This document shows, in pieces, positions 23,647-31,119 of a DNA stretch of 64,000 nucleotides. Source of the DNA: JAOABP01 sp964590395. GTDB taxonomy: Bacteria > Hydrothermota > Tepidihabitantia > Tepidihabitantales > Tepidihabitantaceae. The notes beneath the pieces were generated by a model, which saw only the letters and a program-made list of their open reading frames with translations, did no database searches and had not been told where the DNA came from. The translations under genes were made by a program, and so were the position numbers. The stretch lies in contig CAZPVT010000020.1 in NCBI GenBank assembly GCA_964590395.1, forward strand, positions 1 through 64,000, given 5' to 3'. Positions within the stretch are counted from its first letter, which is position 1, and every line of letters begins with the position of its first letter.

Positions 23647-24348
23647 TTAGACAACTGCCCAGCGTTCCCGCTGGATATATATCACATGTTCCTCAGGTAA
23701 TTTTTCCCAGACAATATCAGGTAAGTCAGGAATTGAGCCGGAACAGATTACCCTAAGCAGTTCACCCTGTCCGAGCCAGAGACGCGCCTGATTGTCGTTT
23801 CTGGTGTCTAACTGGCAGAAGATTACCATCATTCGGGCGGTCAACAGGCAGAAGGCGAGTTCCCGTTCATCTGGAATCTGTTTCCAAAGTTCGGTAAGTG
23901 ATTCCACCGGATTATCAACGCGGAAATGGTCAAATACGAAGACAAACAGCAGTTCACCAGCAGATACGCCGTCAGGAATTTTTTGCCAGTTCGGAAACAT
24001 CTTCTTGGGATGATTCAATAGCCCTGCGTAACAAAAAGCCCAGTTTTCTCCTTTTTCCCGGCGGACCAAAGGCTGAACTTGGAATGGTGTGAGGAGTTCA
24101 GCCGGATGATGCTGATAAGCCAGTGCCATATCGGTTTTAATTTCTTTGAGTGAGGCAAGGTTAGGAACAGATGACTCAGTTTTTTTGTGATGCATGCGCA
24201 CCGTCTCCAATCGGTTGCCGTGACAGTAGGCAAGCCCCCAGTTGCCAGCGGGTGATTCGTTGTTTTCTATTTTTCCGCCCTGAAGGAATGCCGCGGAGAG
24301 AAACCATTCCATTTTAAACCTGCCAATCGCCGCAAAAAATCTGCCCAT
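23647..24348 (-). CDS. Class-II glutamine-amidotransferase-like protein, catalytic Cys2 replaced by Gly
   Basis: 233 residues. The N-terminus MGRFFAAIG lines up with the MCRLFAxxG start of YafJ-type class-II amidotransferases, but position 2, the nucleophilic cysteine, is Gly. Later parts are also eroded: MALAYQHHP sits where IAHVRxAS is expected, and WAFCYAGLL where FAHNGxL is expected. It therefore probably keeps the Ntn fold without glutaminase activity. It starts in a TAATG overlap with the DUF5683 gene and is last in the valS operon. Confidence 0.55.
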   Translation of the reverse strand: MGRFFAAIGRFKMEWFLSAAFLQGGKIENNESPAGNWGLAYCHGNRLETVRMHHKKTESSVPNLASLKEIKTDMALAYQHHPAELLTPFQVQPLVRREKGENWAFCYAGLLNHPKKMFPNWQKIPDGVSAGELLFVFVFDHFRVDNPVESLTELWKQIPDERELAFCLLTARMMVIFCQLDTRNDNQARLWLGQGELLRVICSGSIPDLPDIVWEKLPEEHVIYIQRERWAVV

Positions 24349-24764
24349 TACTTAAAAGCGAGCGTTAACCCCAGGCGGTCAGGCGCAATGTTGAGGCGCA
24401 ACTCTTGGTCAAAGCCAAACATCTGGGCTGAAACATAGGCGTCAGCCATTGAGAAGACAACCGTTGCTGCGGTCCACCAAAAAAATACTGTGCGCCGGTC
24501 CCGGTGATAGACGTACCTGCTGCTATCCTGAGCGGCGAGCGCCCGTGATGCTCGCAGGTGTTCCTGAATGGTAAGGTAACCCAGGCCGATTTCGGTTGAT
24601 CCGAGGAGAGCGGCTTTCAGATAGTTACGGGTGTAGATCTGACCACCACCGGGGATTAAGAATGAGAGCAGGACCGCCCTGCCCGGTGATTTAGCAGGAA
24701 TTCGTTTCGGAACAGTATCCTGGGAAGGGAGAATTAGGCAGGTGAGCACAATTATAACTGCCAT
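24348..24764 (-). CDS. DUF5683-type small membrane protein
   Basis: 138 residues with a leading hydrophobic segment and two further helices. The motif LLSFLIPGGGQIYTRNYLKAA at about 33-53 is the DUF5683/TM2-like signature (PGxGQxY). A GYLTIQEH segment and a WWTAATVVFSMADAYVSAQ helix follow. Function is unknown for the family. It begins right at the end of the OmpA-like gene and ends in TAATG with the next gene. Confidence 0.7.
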   Translation of the reverse strand: MAVIIVLTCLILPSQDTVPKRIPAKSPGRAVLLSFLIPGGGQIYTRNYLKAALLGSTEIGLGYLTIQEHLRASRALAAQDSSRYVYHRDRRTVFFWWTAATVVFSMADAYVSAQMFGFDQELRLNIAPDRLGLTLAFK

Positions 24765-25316
24765 CTATCGGGTACGCACCGCGATTTCAATCCGGCGATT
24801 GATAACCGCAGCACTATGTGTGGTTTTGGCGACAAGCGGTCGGGTATCTCCTGCACCTACGACGATTATTTTCTGTGCGGGCACACCCAAGGTGATCAGT
24901 CGACGGGCAACCACGGCTGCGGCGCTTGCAGAATAGTCCCAGCTGGAAGACCAGCGGGTTGTTGGGGAATTCCTGGTATCGGTATGGCCGATTACTTCAA
25001 TAGTTGCTGCGCCGCGTAAGTTGGGCAGGAGGGAGCGGAGAATGGTCTCACCCGGCGGGGAGATTTTTAAGCTTTCCGCACTGATAAAGAGTTCGTCAAA
25101 GCGGTAACTGACATTGAATGCGGTATCTTTGCCAGTGCTGAGTGTTTGGAGGCTATCGGTTAACTCGTTCACCCGCTCGGTCCACATTTTTATTTCCTGC
25201 TGTAAGCGAAGTATCTTCTCCCGTGCTGGTAAATAGTTGAAGTTGTAAAAGATCAATACCAACCCGATAACGACCAGGAGTAGCGTCCAACTGAGATTGG
25301 TAAGGAAGTTTCTCAT
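24765..25316 (-). CDS. OmpA/MotB-type peptidoglycan-binding protein
   Basis: 183 residues. One N-terminal membrane helix (about 8-28) and a coiled coil (about 32-60, REKILRLQQEIKMWTERVNEL) lead to an OmpA-like domain at 75-183. That domain has IEVIGHTDTRNSP, SAAAVVARRLITLGVP, KIIVVGAGDTRPL and NRRIEIAV. It probably anchors an inner-membrane complex to the cell wall. It overlaps the end of valS by 4 bases (ATGA), a coupling conserved through this operon. Confidence 0.85.
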   Translation of the reverse strand: MRNFLTNLSWTLLLVVIGLVLIFYNFNYLPAREKILRLQQEIKMWTERVNELTDSLQTLSTGKDTAFNVSYRFDELFISAESLKISPPGETILRSLLPNLRGAATIEVIGHTDTRNSPTTRWSSSWDYSASAAAVVARRLITLGVPAQKIIVVGAGDTRPLVAKTTHSAAVINRRIEIAVRTR

Positions 25317-27946
25317 CGTTGTTGTACCATTAGCCGGGTTAGCCGTGCCAGTCGGCTGGCAAACTCAGCACGGCGCTGATTTTCCTTCTCGATGATTTCT
25401 TCCGGGGCACGGGCAAGAAAGTCCGGATTGTTTAATTTGCGGTCAATCTGGTCAATCAGGATTTTTAACTCTCCAATTTCTTTTTGCAGTCGGTTGAGTT
25501 CTTTGCTGACATCAACAATTCCTGCCAAAGGAATGTATGCCTCAGCATCCGAAAGGACAATCGCGGCGGAGGAATGGGGACGTTCTGTACCGAATAGGAA
25601 ATTGGAGACCTTTGCTAAATTGGTAACAAACTGCTGATGCGCAGTCAAGAATTGTTTTAGATTTTCATCCGGGGTGTTTATGATACAGGGCACCAGGGTT
25701 TTTGCCGGGACGCGCATCTCAGCCCGAATCTGTCGGATTGCGATGATTAGTTCCTGCATTAGTTCTACCTGGGCGACCCCATTTTCGTCAATTGTGAAGG
25801 GTGTGGGCCAGGGCGTATCAAGGATTGATCCCGAAGCGAACCCAAGTCGGTACCACAATTCTTCGGTGATGAAGGGCATAAATGGGTGCAGTAGTTGCAG
25901 GCTGTTTTTGAAAAGATGGCACAGGACCGCCCGGAGCGTGGGGTCATCGGTCTTCAGGCGGGGCTTGGCAAATTCTAAATACCAGTCGCACAACTCATGC
26001 CAGAAGAACTGATAAAGCGCTTGCGCCGCGGTAGAAAACGTGTATTTATCAATGCCTTGGTTTACCTGTTCTAAGGTGCGATTGAACTGCCGGATGATCC
26101 AGCGGTCGATCGGAGTCAAATCAGCAGTCGGCAGGGCGAAGTTGCTACCCGTGATATACGGTGCGACCAGCCGGCAGGCGTTCCAGATCTTATTGGCAAA
26201 GTTTCTGCCCAGTTCAAACCGTTCGTTCCAGAGCCGGTAACTCTGGGATTCGGTCTCAAGATAGGCGATAGTAAAACGGCAGGCATCGGTGCCGTAGTGG
26301 TTGATGATCTCTAATGGGTCAACGCCAACCCCTTTAGAACGGCTCATCCGTGCCCCGGTTTTGTCCAGTACCGTGGAGTGGATATAGACATCAGAAAATG
26401 GTATTCTCCCCGTGAAGAAGATACTGGAGAAGATCATCCTTGCCTCCCAGCGGAAGATGATGTCCGGGTCAGTGGTGAGGAAGTCGGTTGGGAAAAATGT
26501 GCGATAGTCAATAGTCTCCTCAGGCCAGCCCATTGTACTGAAGGGCCAGAGTGCGGAGGAGAACCAGGTATCAAGCACATCTTCATCTTGACGTAAGTCC
26601 CGGACGTGGCACTTAGGACATTCTATCGGGTCAGTCCGGCTGACGATAATCTCTCCGCAGGGGCAGTACCAGACCGGAATCCGGTGTCCCCACCAGAGTT
26701 GACGGGAAATGCACCAGTCTCGCACCTGACGCATCCAGTCCAGGTAGACCCGGTTCCACCTTTCCGGATAGAATTTTACCTTGCCCTGTTCAACGACTTT
26801 GATCGCGGGTGCGGTCAGGAGTTTCATATTTACAAACCACTGTTTACTTAACAGGGGTTCAATTACCGTGGCGCACCGGTCGCAGGTTCCTACCGAATGT
26901 TCATAATCTTCAATTTTTTCCAGCAGTGGTTCGGCTGATAGGTCGTTGATCACCGCATTCCGGCACTCCTCACGGCTTAAACCACGGTATTTTGTCGGTG
27001 CCGCATCAGTCATCCTGCCGTCTTCACCGATTACCTTGATTCTTGGCAGGTTGTGCCGTTCGCCAATTTCAAAGTCAATCTGGTCATGGGCAGGGGTGAC
27101 CTTTACCGCCCCGGTGCCGAATTCCATCTCCACCGCCGGATCAGCGATTACCGGGATCTGCCTGCCGATTAATGGTAGATTGAGCATTTTGCCAATGAGT
27201 TTTTGATAACGGGTGTCGTCAGGGTGCACCGCTACTGCGGTGTCTCCTAGCATCGTTTCAGGACGGGTTGTGGCAACTACCACCCAGTTGGGCTGGTCAG
27301 GTTCTGGTTGTGCAACTGGATAGCGGATATACCAGAGATGGGATTTTTCCTTTTGGTCCTTTACCTCCAGGTCCGAGAGTGCGGTCAGGCAACGCGGGCA
27401 CCAGTTGACAATTCTTAATCCCCGGTAAATCAGGCCTGCCTCATAATAACGGACAAACGCTTCGCGCACCGCCCGGGCACAGATTTCATCTAAGGTGAAC
27501 CGAAAACGGCTCCAGTCCAGTAGACAGCCAAGCCGACGCAACTGGTGAACGATCTCGTTACCGTATTTCTCTTTCCACTCCCATGCCCTCTGGAGGAAGC
27601 TTTCTCGCCCCAGGTCAAATCGGGTTTTTCCTTCCCGGGCAAGCAGCTGTTCAACCTTTACCTGGGTTCCGATACCCGCATGGTCGGTTCCCGGGAGCCA
27701 TAGCGTCTCATAACCCTGCATCTTCTTGCGACGGATGATGATGTCCGGTAGGGTGTTGTCTAAGGCATGGCCCATATGCAATGAGCCGGTTACATTGGGG
27801 GGTGGAATGACAATGGAGAACTTTGGTTTGGATGATTCCGGATTGGCTTTCATATACCCGTTTTCCTCCCAGAACCGGTACCATTTCTCCTCTACCGGTT
27901 TGGGGTCGTAACGGCCGGGAAAGTCGTCCAGTTTAACTGCAGACAC
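25313..27946 (-). CDS. valS: Valyl-tRNA synthetase
   Basis: 877 residues from the GTG at 27944-27946 (a TTG one codon earlier is also possible). It charges tRNA-Val with valine in the cytoplasm. Visible signatures are the HIGH motif as HMGHALDN and the KMSKS motif as RMSRSKG. GTDHAGIG, the editing-domain region TTRPETMLGDTAVAVHP, and a C-terminal coiled coil from IVDVSKELNRLQKEIG complete it. Length is normal for the family. The -10 box of its promoter ends 8 bases before the GTG, so the mRNA is probably leaderless. It heads an operon with the OmpA-like, DUF5683 and pseudo-amidotransferase genes. Confidence 0.96.
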   Translation of the reverse strand: MSAVKLDDFPGRYDPKPVEEKWYRFWEENGYMKANPESSKPKFSIVIPPPNVTGSLHMGHALDNTLPDIIIRRKKMQGYETLWLPGTDHAGIGTQVKVEQLLAREGKTRFDLGRESFLQRAWEWKEKYGNEIVHQLRRLGCLLDWSRFRFTLDEICARAVREAFVRYYEAGLIYRGLRIVNWCPRCLTALSDLEVKDQKEKSHLWYIRYPVAQPEPDQPNWVVVATTRPETMLGDTAVAVHPDDTRYQKLIGKMLNLPLIGRQIPVIADPAVEMEFGTGAVKVTPAHDQIDFEIGERHNLPRIKVIGEDGRMTDAAPTKYRGLSREECRNAVINDLSAEPLLEKIEDYEHSVGTCDRCATVIEPLLSKQWFVNMKLLTAPAIKVVEQGKVKFYPERWNRVYLDWMRQVRDWCISRQLWWGHRIPVWYCPCGEIIVSRTDPIECPKCHVRDLRQDEDVLDTWFSSALWPFSTMGWPEETIDYRTFFPTDFLTTDPDIIFRWEARMIFSSIFFTGRIPFSDVYIHSTVLDKTGARMSRSKGVGVDPLEIINHYGTDACRFTIAYLETESQSYRLWNERFELGRNFANKIWNACRLVAPYITGSNFALPTADLTPIDRWIIRQFNRTLEQVNQGIDKYTFSTAAQALYQFFWHELCDWYLEFAKPRLKTDDPTLRAVLCHLFKNSLQLLHPFMPFITEELWYRLGFASGSILDTPWPTPFTIDENGVAQVELMQELIIAIRQIRAEMRVPAKTLVPCIINTPDENLKQFLTAHQQFVTNLAKVSNFLFGTERPHSSAAIVLSDAEAYIPLAGIVDVSKELNRLQKEIGELKILIDQIDRKLNNPDFLARAPEEIIEKENQRRAEFASRLARLTRLMVQQR

Positions 27947-27954
27947 CAACTGGT

Positions 27955-27982
27955 ATTATAAGAAATCGCTGATGATGGTCAA
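27955..27982 (-). promoter_or_regulatory. Leaderless promoter of valS operon
   Basis: Minus-strand TTGACC at 27977-27982, 16-base spacer, perfect TATAAT at 27955-27960. No T-box or other long leader is present. Confidence 0.6.
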
Positions 27983-28019
27983 GAATGAGGCAGTAAGAGA
28001 GTGAAGGAGCAGGGTGGAT

Positions 28020-28047
28020 TTGACTTTGGAGACCAATCAGGTAATTT
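28020..28047 (+). promoter_or_regulatory. Promoter of propeller lipoprotein gene
   Basis: TTGACT at 28020-28025, 16-base spacer, TAATTT at 28042-28047, followed by a leader of about 30 bases with AAAGGAGG. Confidence 0.45.
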
Positions 28048-28082
28048 GCCGGTAAGGCTGATAATAAAGAAAGGAGGAGCCG

Positions 28083-29198
28083 ATGAGGCGATGGATTATG
28101 ATGTGCGAGTTATTTTTGCCGCTTGCCATTTCTGCCCTCTTTCTTTTCTGTGGTAAACCGATGGTTGTCTGGATGGCGAGGATTGATACTGGCACGGATG
28201 AGAAACCGGTTGCCATTATGGCAAGTGATGAGCAGTTGGTGGTGGTGGGAAATCAAGGAAGGAAGGACGGAGTTAGCGTCTGGTTGGTGCAGTGGCTGGA
28301 CCGAAAAGGAAAGTTATTGAGGCGCGTTACTGTTGCCGGTGGCAGGTTTAATGTTTTGGGCGATGGCTGTTTGGATAGGGAGGGCAACATCTATCTTGCT
28401 GGTTATACCAGCCATTATGATACTACGGTTGCGATGGTAGTTAAAATTTCTCCTGCGGGCAGGGTTTTGTGGAAAAAGGGGCTGGCATTAGGAAAGGAGA
28501 CCAGGGCGAACGGTGTCTGTATGGTAGATACTCTGGTCGCAATTACGGGTGGGGTGGTAACCGGAGATGGGGAGCAGATCTTTGTTGCCATTCTGGACCG
28601 CAATGGCAAGACGGTGTGGAGTAAGAGTTATCCTCAGCGGGAGCCGGGTGCAGGATTTAAGATTAAGTCGGATCCCAATGGCACTCTGGTTGTCCTAGGC
28701 AGGAGTGGTGTAGTGCCGGATCTACTGCTGGTGAAAATTGATTCGCAAGGTGATACGGTCTGGACAAGAGGATATGACTCCAGGGGTAGAGATGAGCCGG
28801 GTAATTTAGTGCTTGACCAGTTTGGTAATGTTGTGGCGGTGGGAACAGCACAGGTTGGAGATTCAACCCGCTGTGTGATTTTAGAATATACTGCAGATGG
28901 CGGAGTGGTACGTAAGGTCGCTTATGGCGAGAATGCACAGGCTGTAGGGTGGGGCGTGTGTGTAAGCGAAAAGGGTAATATCTTTATTTGCGGGGCACTG
29001 CTTGGTGCTCAACAAAGCAAGGGGTTGGTTTTTGAGTACGTGCCTAATGCGATTTCGATCTGGGAGCGGCAGATAGCGATGGACAAAGGTATGGTCGCCA
29101 GAGGTGTTGTATATAATCAGGGTTTATTTGTTGTTGCTGAGGTGATTGATAAGTCCTCAGACATCGCGGTGTTAGAACTGTTCTACACCGAGAGGTGA
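28083..29198 (+). CDS. Propeller-type putative lipoprotein
   Basis: 371 residues. The N-terminus has a hydrophobic stretch ending LFLFCGK, a relaxed lipobox like that of the lipoprotein at 6390. The rest consists of six or so similar blades of the type GNIYLAGYTSHYDTTVAMVV-K-I plus a G-x-V-L/V-W closing strand (RVLWKKGL, KTVWSKSY, DTVWTRGY). This is the SBBP/delta-60-like propeller seen in many secreted proteins. A very strong ribosome site (AAAGGAGG) fixes the start. The function is unknown. It stands alone between valS and a convergent MBL gene. Confidence 0.65.
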   Translation: MRRWIMMCELFLPLAISALFLFCGKPMVVWMARIDTGTDEKPVAIMASDEQLVVVGNQGRKDGVSVWLVQWLDRKGKLLRRVTVAGGRFNVLGDGCLDREGNIYLAGYTSHYDTTVAMVVKISPAGRVLWKKGLALGKETRANGVCMVDTLVAITGGVVTGDGEQIFVAILDRNGKTVWSKSYPQREPGAGFKIKSDPNGTLVVLGRSGVVPDLLLVKIDSQGDTVWTRGYDSRGRDEPGNLVLDQFGNVVAVGTAQVGDSTRCVILEYTADGGVVRKVAYGENAQAVGWGVCVSEKGNIFICGALLGAQQSKGLVFEYVPNAISIWERQIAMDKGMVARGVVYNQGLFVVAEVIDKSSDIAVLELFYTER

Positions 29199-29225
29199 TG
29201 GGTTAAGAATTGCAGGGCTATTTTA

Positions 29226-30089
29226 TCAGCCAGTTTTAATCGGCGGTTTTTCCGCGCGATATAACTCTCGGCGCCGGGCTTCAAGTAGTTCCGATTTCTC
29301 ACCTGTCCATTCTGCTGCAGAGATTATTTTTCCTTTTGACCGGGTTTTAACACTTTGTAAAAAATCCAGTCCGGTAAAGGAGCGCAAAAGGTGGTGGTCA
29401 ATTATGATTAAAGGAATCTTCTGGGTTAAAAGGACCGCGTTTTTGAATGCTTCCTGTCGTGCAGACGGAGAAAGCGATGGGAGGTAAACCGGAGGTCCAT
29501 CACAGAACAGTATATCTGGCTGCCAGTTGAGCAGAATTGATATCGTAGATTCGTCAAGGAGCTGGATGTCTGAGGCGTGGACAAAGGTTTCTGCATTAGC
29601 GGTGATTTTGGTCATCATTACTGTGCCACGGTATCTTTCACCGTGGGGTACCGGTGGAGAGAAAGCCAGTTCACCATCATTTATGCCGTCTGCATCAGCG
29701 ACATAACAGTTCAGCACAGCGCAAAAATCAAGGTAGCGGGAGTCCATCAGTTGGGTGTTTCCGGTTCGGCTTTTGACCCAAAGCCGGCTGGTACCTAAAC
29801 GGGCGATAAATTCTGAGAGGGGGATTTGGGAGGGATCCGGGGTTTTGAGCGGTGCGTGGTCACCGTGAAAGTGGCTGATGACAACATCGGTAGTATTTGG
29901 TAGTTCATTGAGGATCATCTGCCGGATCTGTTCAGCTTTTTTCAGTTCTATCGGATGGGGTGGTAGTCCGAAACGTCGGGGTGCTAGGGCAACACCCGGG
30001 TCAATTATGATCCGACGGGTTGTGGTTTCTACGACACAGCACATACTGCGGGCACCGAGTGATTCCGCACCGATGATCTGAATTTTCAT
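29226..30089 (-). CDS. UPF0282-type metallo-beta-lactamase-fold protein
   Basis: 287 residues. The MBL metal motif is present as VISHFHGDHAP at about 93-103, with further candidate ligands in VPHGERY, FVHASDIQ and IIDHHLLR. The segment IIIDPGVALAPRRFGLPPHPIE at about 31-52 is characteristic of the UPF0282 group, described mostly from archaea. The function is unknown; a hydrolase acting on phosphate esters or nucleic acid is possible. Its start is set by a leaderless promoter placed back to back with that of the aminotransferase gene. An archaeal origin by transfer is a reasonable inference. Confidence 0.8.
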   Translation of the reverse strand: MKIQIIGAESLGARSMCCVVETTTRRIIIDPGVALAPRRFGLPPHPIELKKAEQIRQMILNELPNTTDVVISHFHGDHAPLKTPDPSQIPLSEFIARLGTSRLWVKSRTGNTQLMDSRYLDFCAVLNCYVADADGINDGELAFSPPVPHGERYRGTVMMTKITANAETFVHASDIQLLDESTISILLNWQPDILFCDGPPVYLPSLSPSARQEAFKNAVLLTQKIPLIIIDHHLLRSFTGLDFLQSVKTRSKGKIISAAEWTGEKSELLEARRRELYRAEKPPIKTG

Positions 30090-30096
30090 CAGGAAT

Positions 30097-30124
30097 AATT
30101 TAGTGTTACGGACAGGGGTTTCAA
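30097..30124 (-). promoter_or_regulatory. Leaderless promoter of UPF0282 gene
   Basis: Minus-strand TTGAAA at 30119-30124, 16-base spacer, TAAATT at 30097-30102, seven bases to the ATG at 30087-30089. Confidence 0.55.
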
Positions 30125-30127
30125 CGG

Positions 30128-30155
30128 TTGACTTAGGTAAAGTAAGAAATAAATT
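30128..30155 (+). promoter_or_regulatory. Leaderless promoter of aminotransferase gene
   Basis: TTGACT at 30128-30133, 16-base spacer, TAAATT at 30150-30155, seven bases to the ATG at 30163. The -35 boxes of the two divergent promoters are 3 bases apart. Confidence 0.55.
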
Positions 30156-30162
30156 ATTGCCG

Positions 30163-31038
30163 ATGAGTAACTCACAGGATTTTTGCTTTATCCGTTCGAT
30201 GGATTTTCCCGATGGTGAGATACTGCCCAGGAGTCAGATTCGCATCTCGCCTGATGACCGAGGTTTTTACTTTGCGGATGGGGTTTATGAGGTAATGCGA
30301 ACCTATTCAGGTAAAATCTTTCGTCAGTCTGAACATCTAAAGCGGTTTGAAAAAAGCCTGTCCGCGGTAAGGATCAATGTACCGGATATTGAGCGGATCG
30401 GTCCGATTTGTGAAGAGTTTTTACACCTTAACAATTTACAGGGGAAGGATGTGTTTTTCTACATTCAGGCAACCAGGGGGGTCTGGCAGCGGAGTCTGGT
30501 GTTTCCGCCAGCTGGTGTAATTCCGACGCTTTATATCTCGGTTACCGAGATTGTTGCGCCGGTCGCTGAGCAGGAGAACGGTATCAGGGCGATAACCGTT
30601 GAGGATATCCGGTGGCAGCGGTGTGATATCAAGGCGATCGGACTTTTGCCGAGCGTTTTGGCACGCAATCAGGCAACTGAGGCCGGCGCCGAGGAGGCAA
30701 TTTTTGTGCGCAATGGCTTGCTAACCGAGGGGACCCACACCAATCTGTTTGCGGTTAAAGATGGTGTAGTCTTTACCCATCCGTTAAACAATTACATACT
30801 GCCCGGGATAACGCGCACTGTGGTGCTTGAACTGTGTAATTTTATAGGTTTAGAGGTCAATGAGGAGGCGATTGAGTTGGGCCGGCTGGGTGAGTTTGAT
30901 GAGCTTTTCGTTACCAGCACCACCTATGAGGTGGTGCCGGTGGTGGTGGTTAACGGTCAAAAGATCCGGGATGGCAAACCCGGGGAGATTACAAGGAGAT
31001 TACAGGGGGCATTTCGGGATTACATCGCCCGGGGATAA
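30163..31038 (+). CDS. Class-IV aminotransferase, D-amino-acid transaminase type
   Basis: 291 residues from the ATG at 30163; an earlier ATG at 30103 would put the promoter inside the gene. PLP fold type IV motifs are present: DDRGFYFADGVYEVMRTY, QATRGVWQR, the catalytic Lys157 in DIKAIGLLPSVLA, NQATEAGAEEAIF, TEGTHTNLF, and NYILPGITR. The DRGxxFADGVYEV and TRG...R patterns favour D-amino-acid transaminase, which supplies D-Ala or D-Glu for peptidoglycan. Branched-chain aminotransferase and aminodeoxychorismate lyase are the alternatives. Confidence 0.85.
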   Translation: MSNSQDFCFIRSMDFPDGEILPRSQIRISPDDRGFYFADGVYEVMRTYSGKIFRQSEHLKRFEKSLSAVRINVPDIERIGPICEEFLHLNNLQGKDVFFYIQATRGVWQRSLVFPPAGVIPTLYISVTEIVAPVAEQENGIRAITVEDIRWQRCDIKAIGLLPSVLARNQATEAGAEEAIFVRNGLLTEGTHTNLFAVKDGVVFTHPLNNYILPGITRTVVLELCNFIGLEVNEEAIELGRLGEFDELFVTSTTYEVVPVVVVNGQKIRDGKPGEITRRLQGAFRDYIARG

Positions 31039-31082
31039 CAACTACTTTTAGCAAAGCAGGCTCTGCCGCTATTGTCCAATCC

Positions 31083-31110
31083 TTGACCGGGTTGAACAAT
31101 GGGATAAACT
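31083..31110 (+). promoter_or_regulatory. Leaderless promoter of FG-GAP gene
   Basis: TTGACC at 31083-31088, 16-base spacer, TAAACT at 31105-31110, nine bases to the ATG at 31120, and no Shine-Dalgarno site. Confidence 0.5.
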
Positions 31111-31119
31111 GAATTTGTT

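Noticed and set aside
30103..30162. 20-codon N-terminal extension of the aminotransferase
   Set aside because: It would place both promoter boxes inside the coding region, and family members start close to the proposed ATG.
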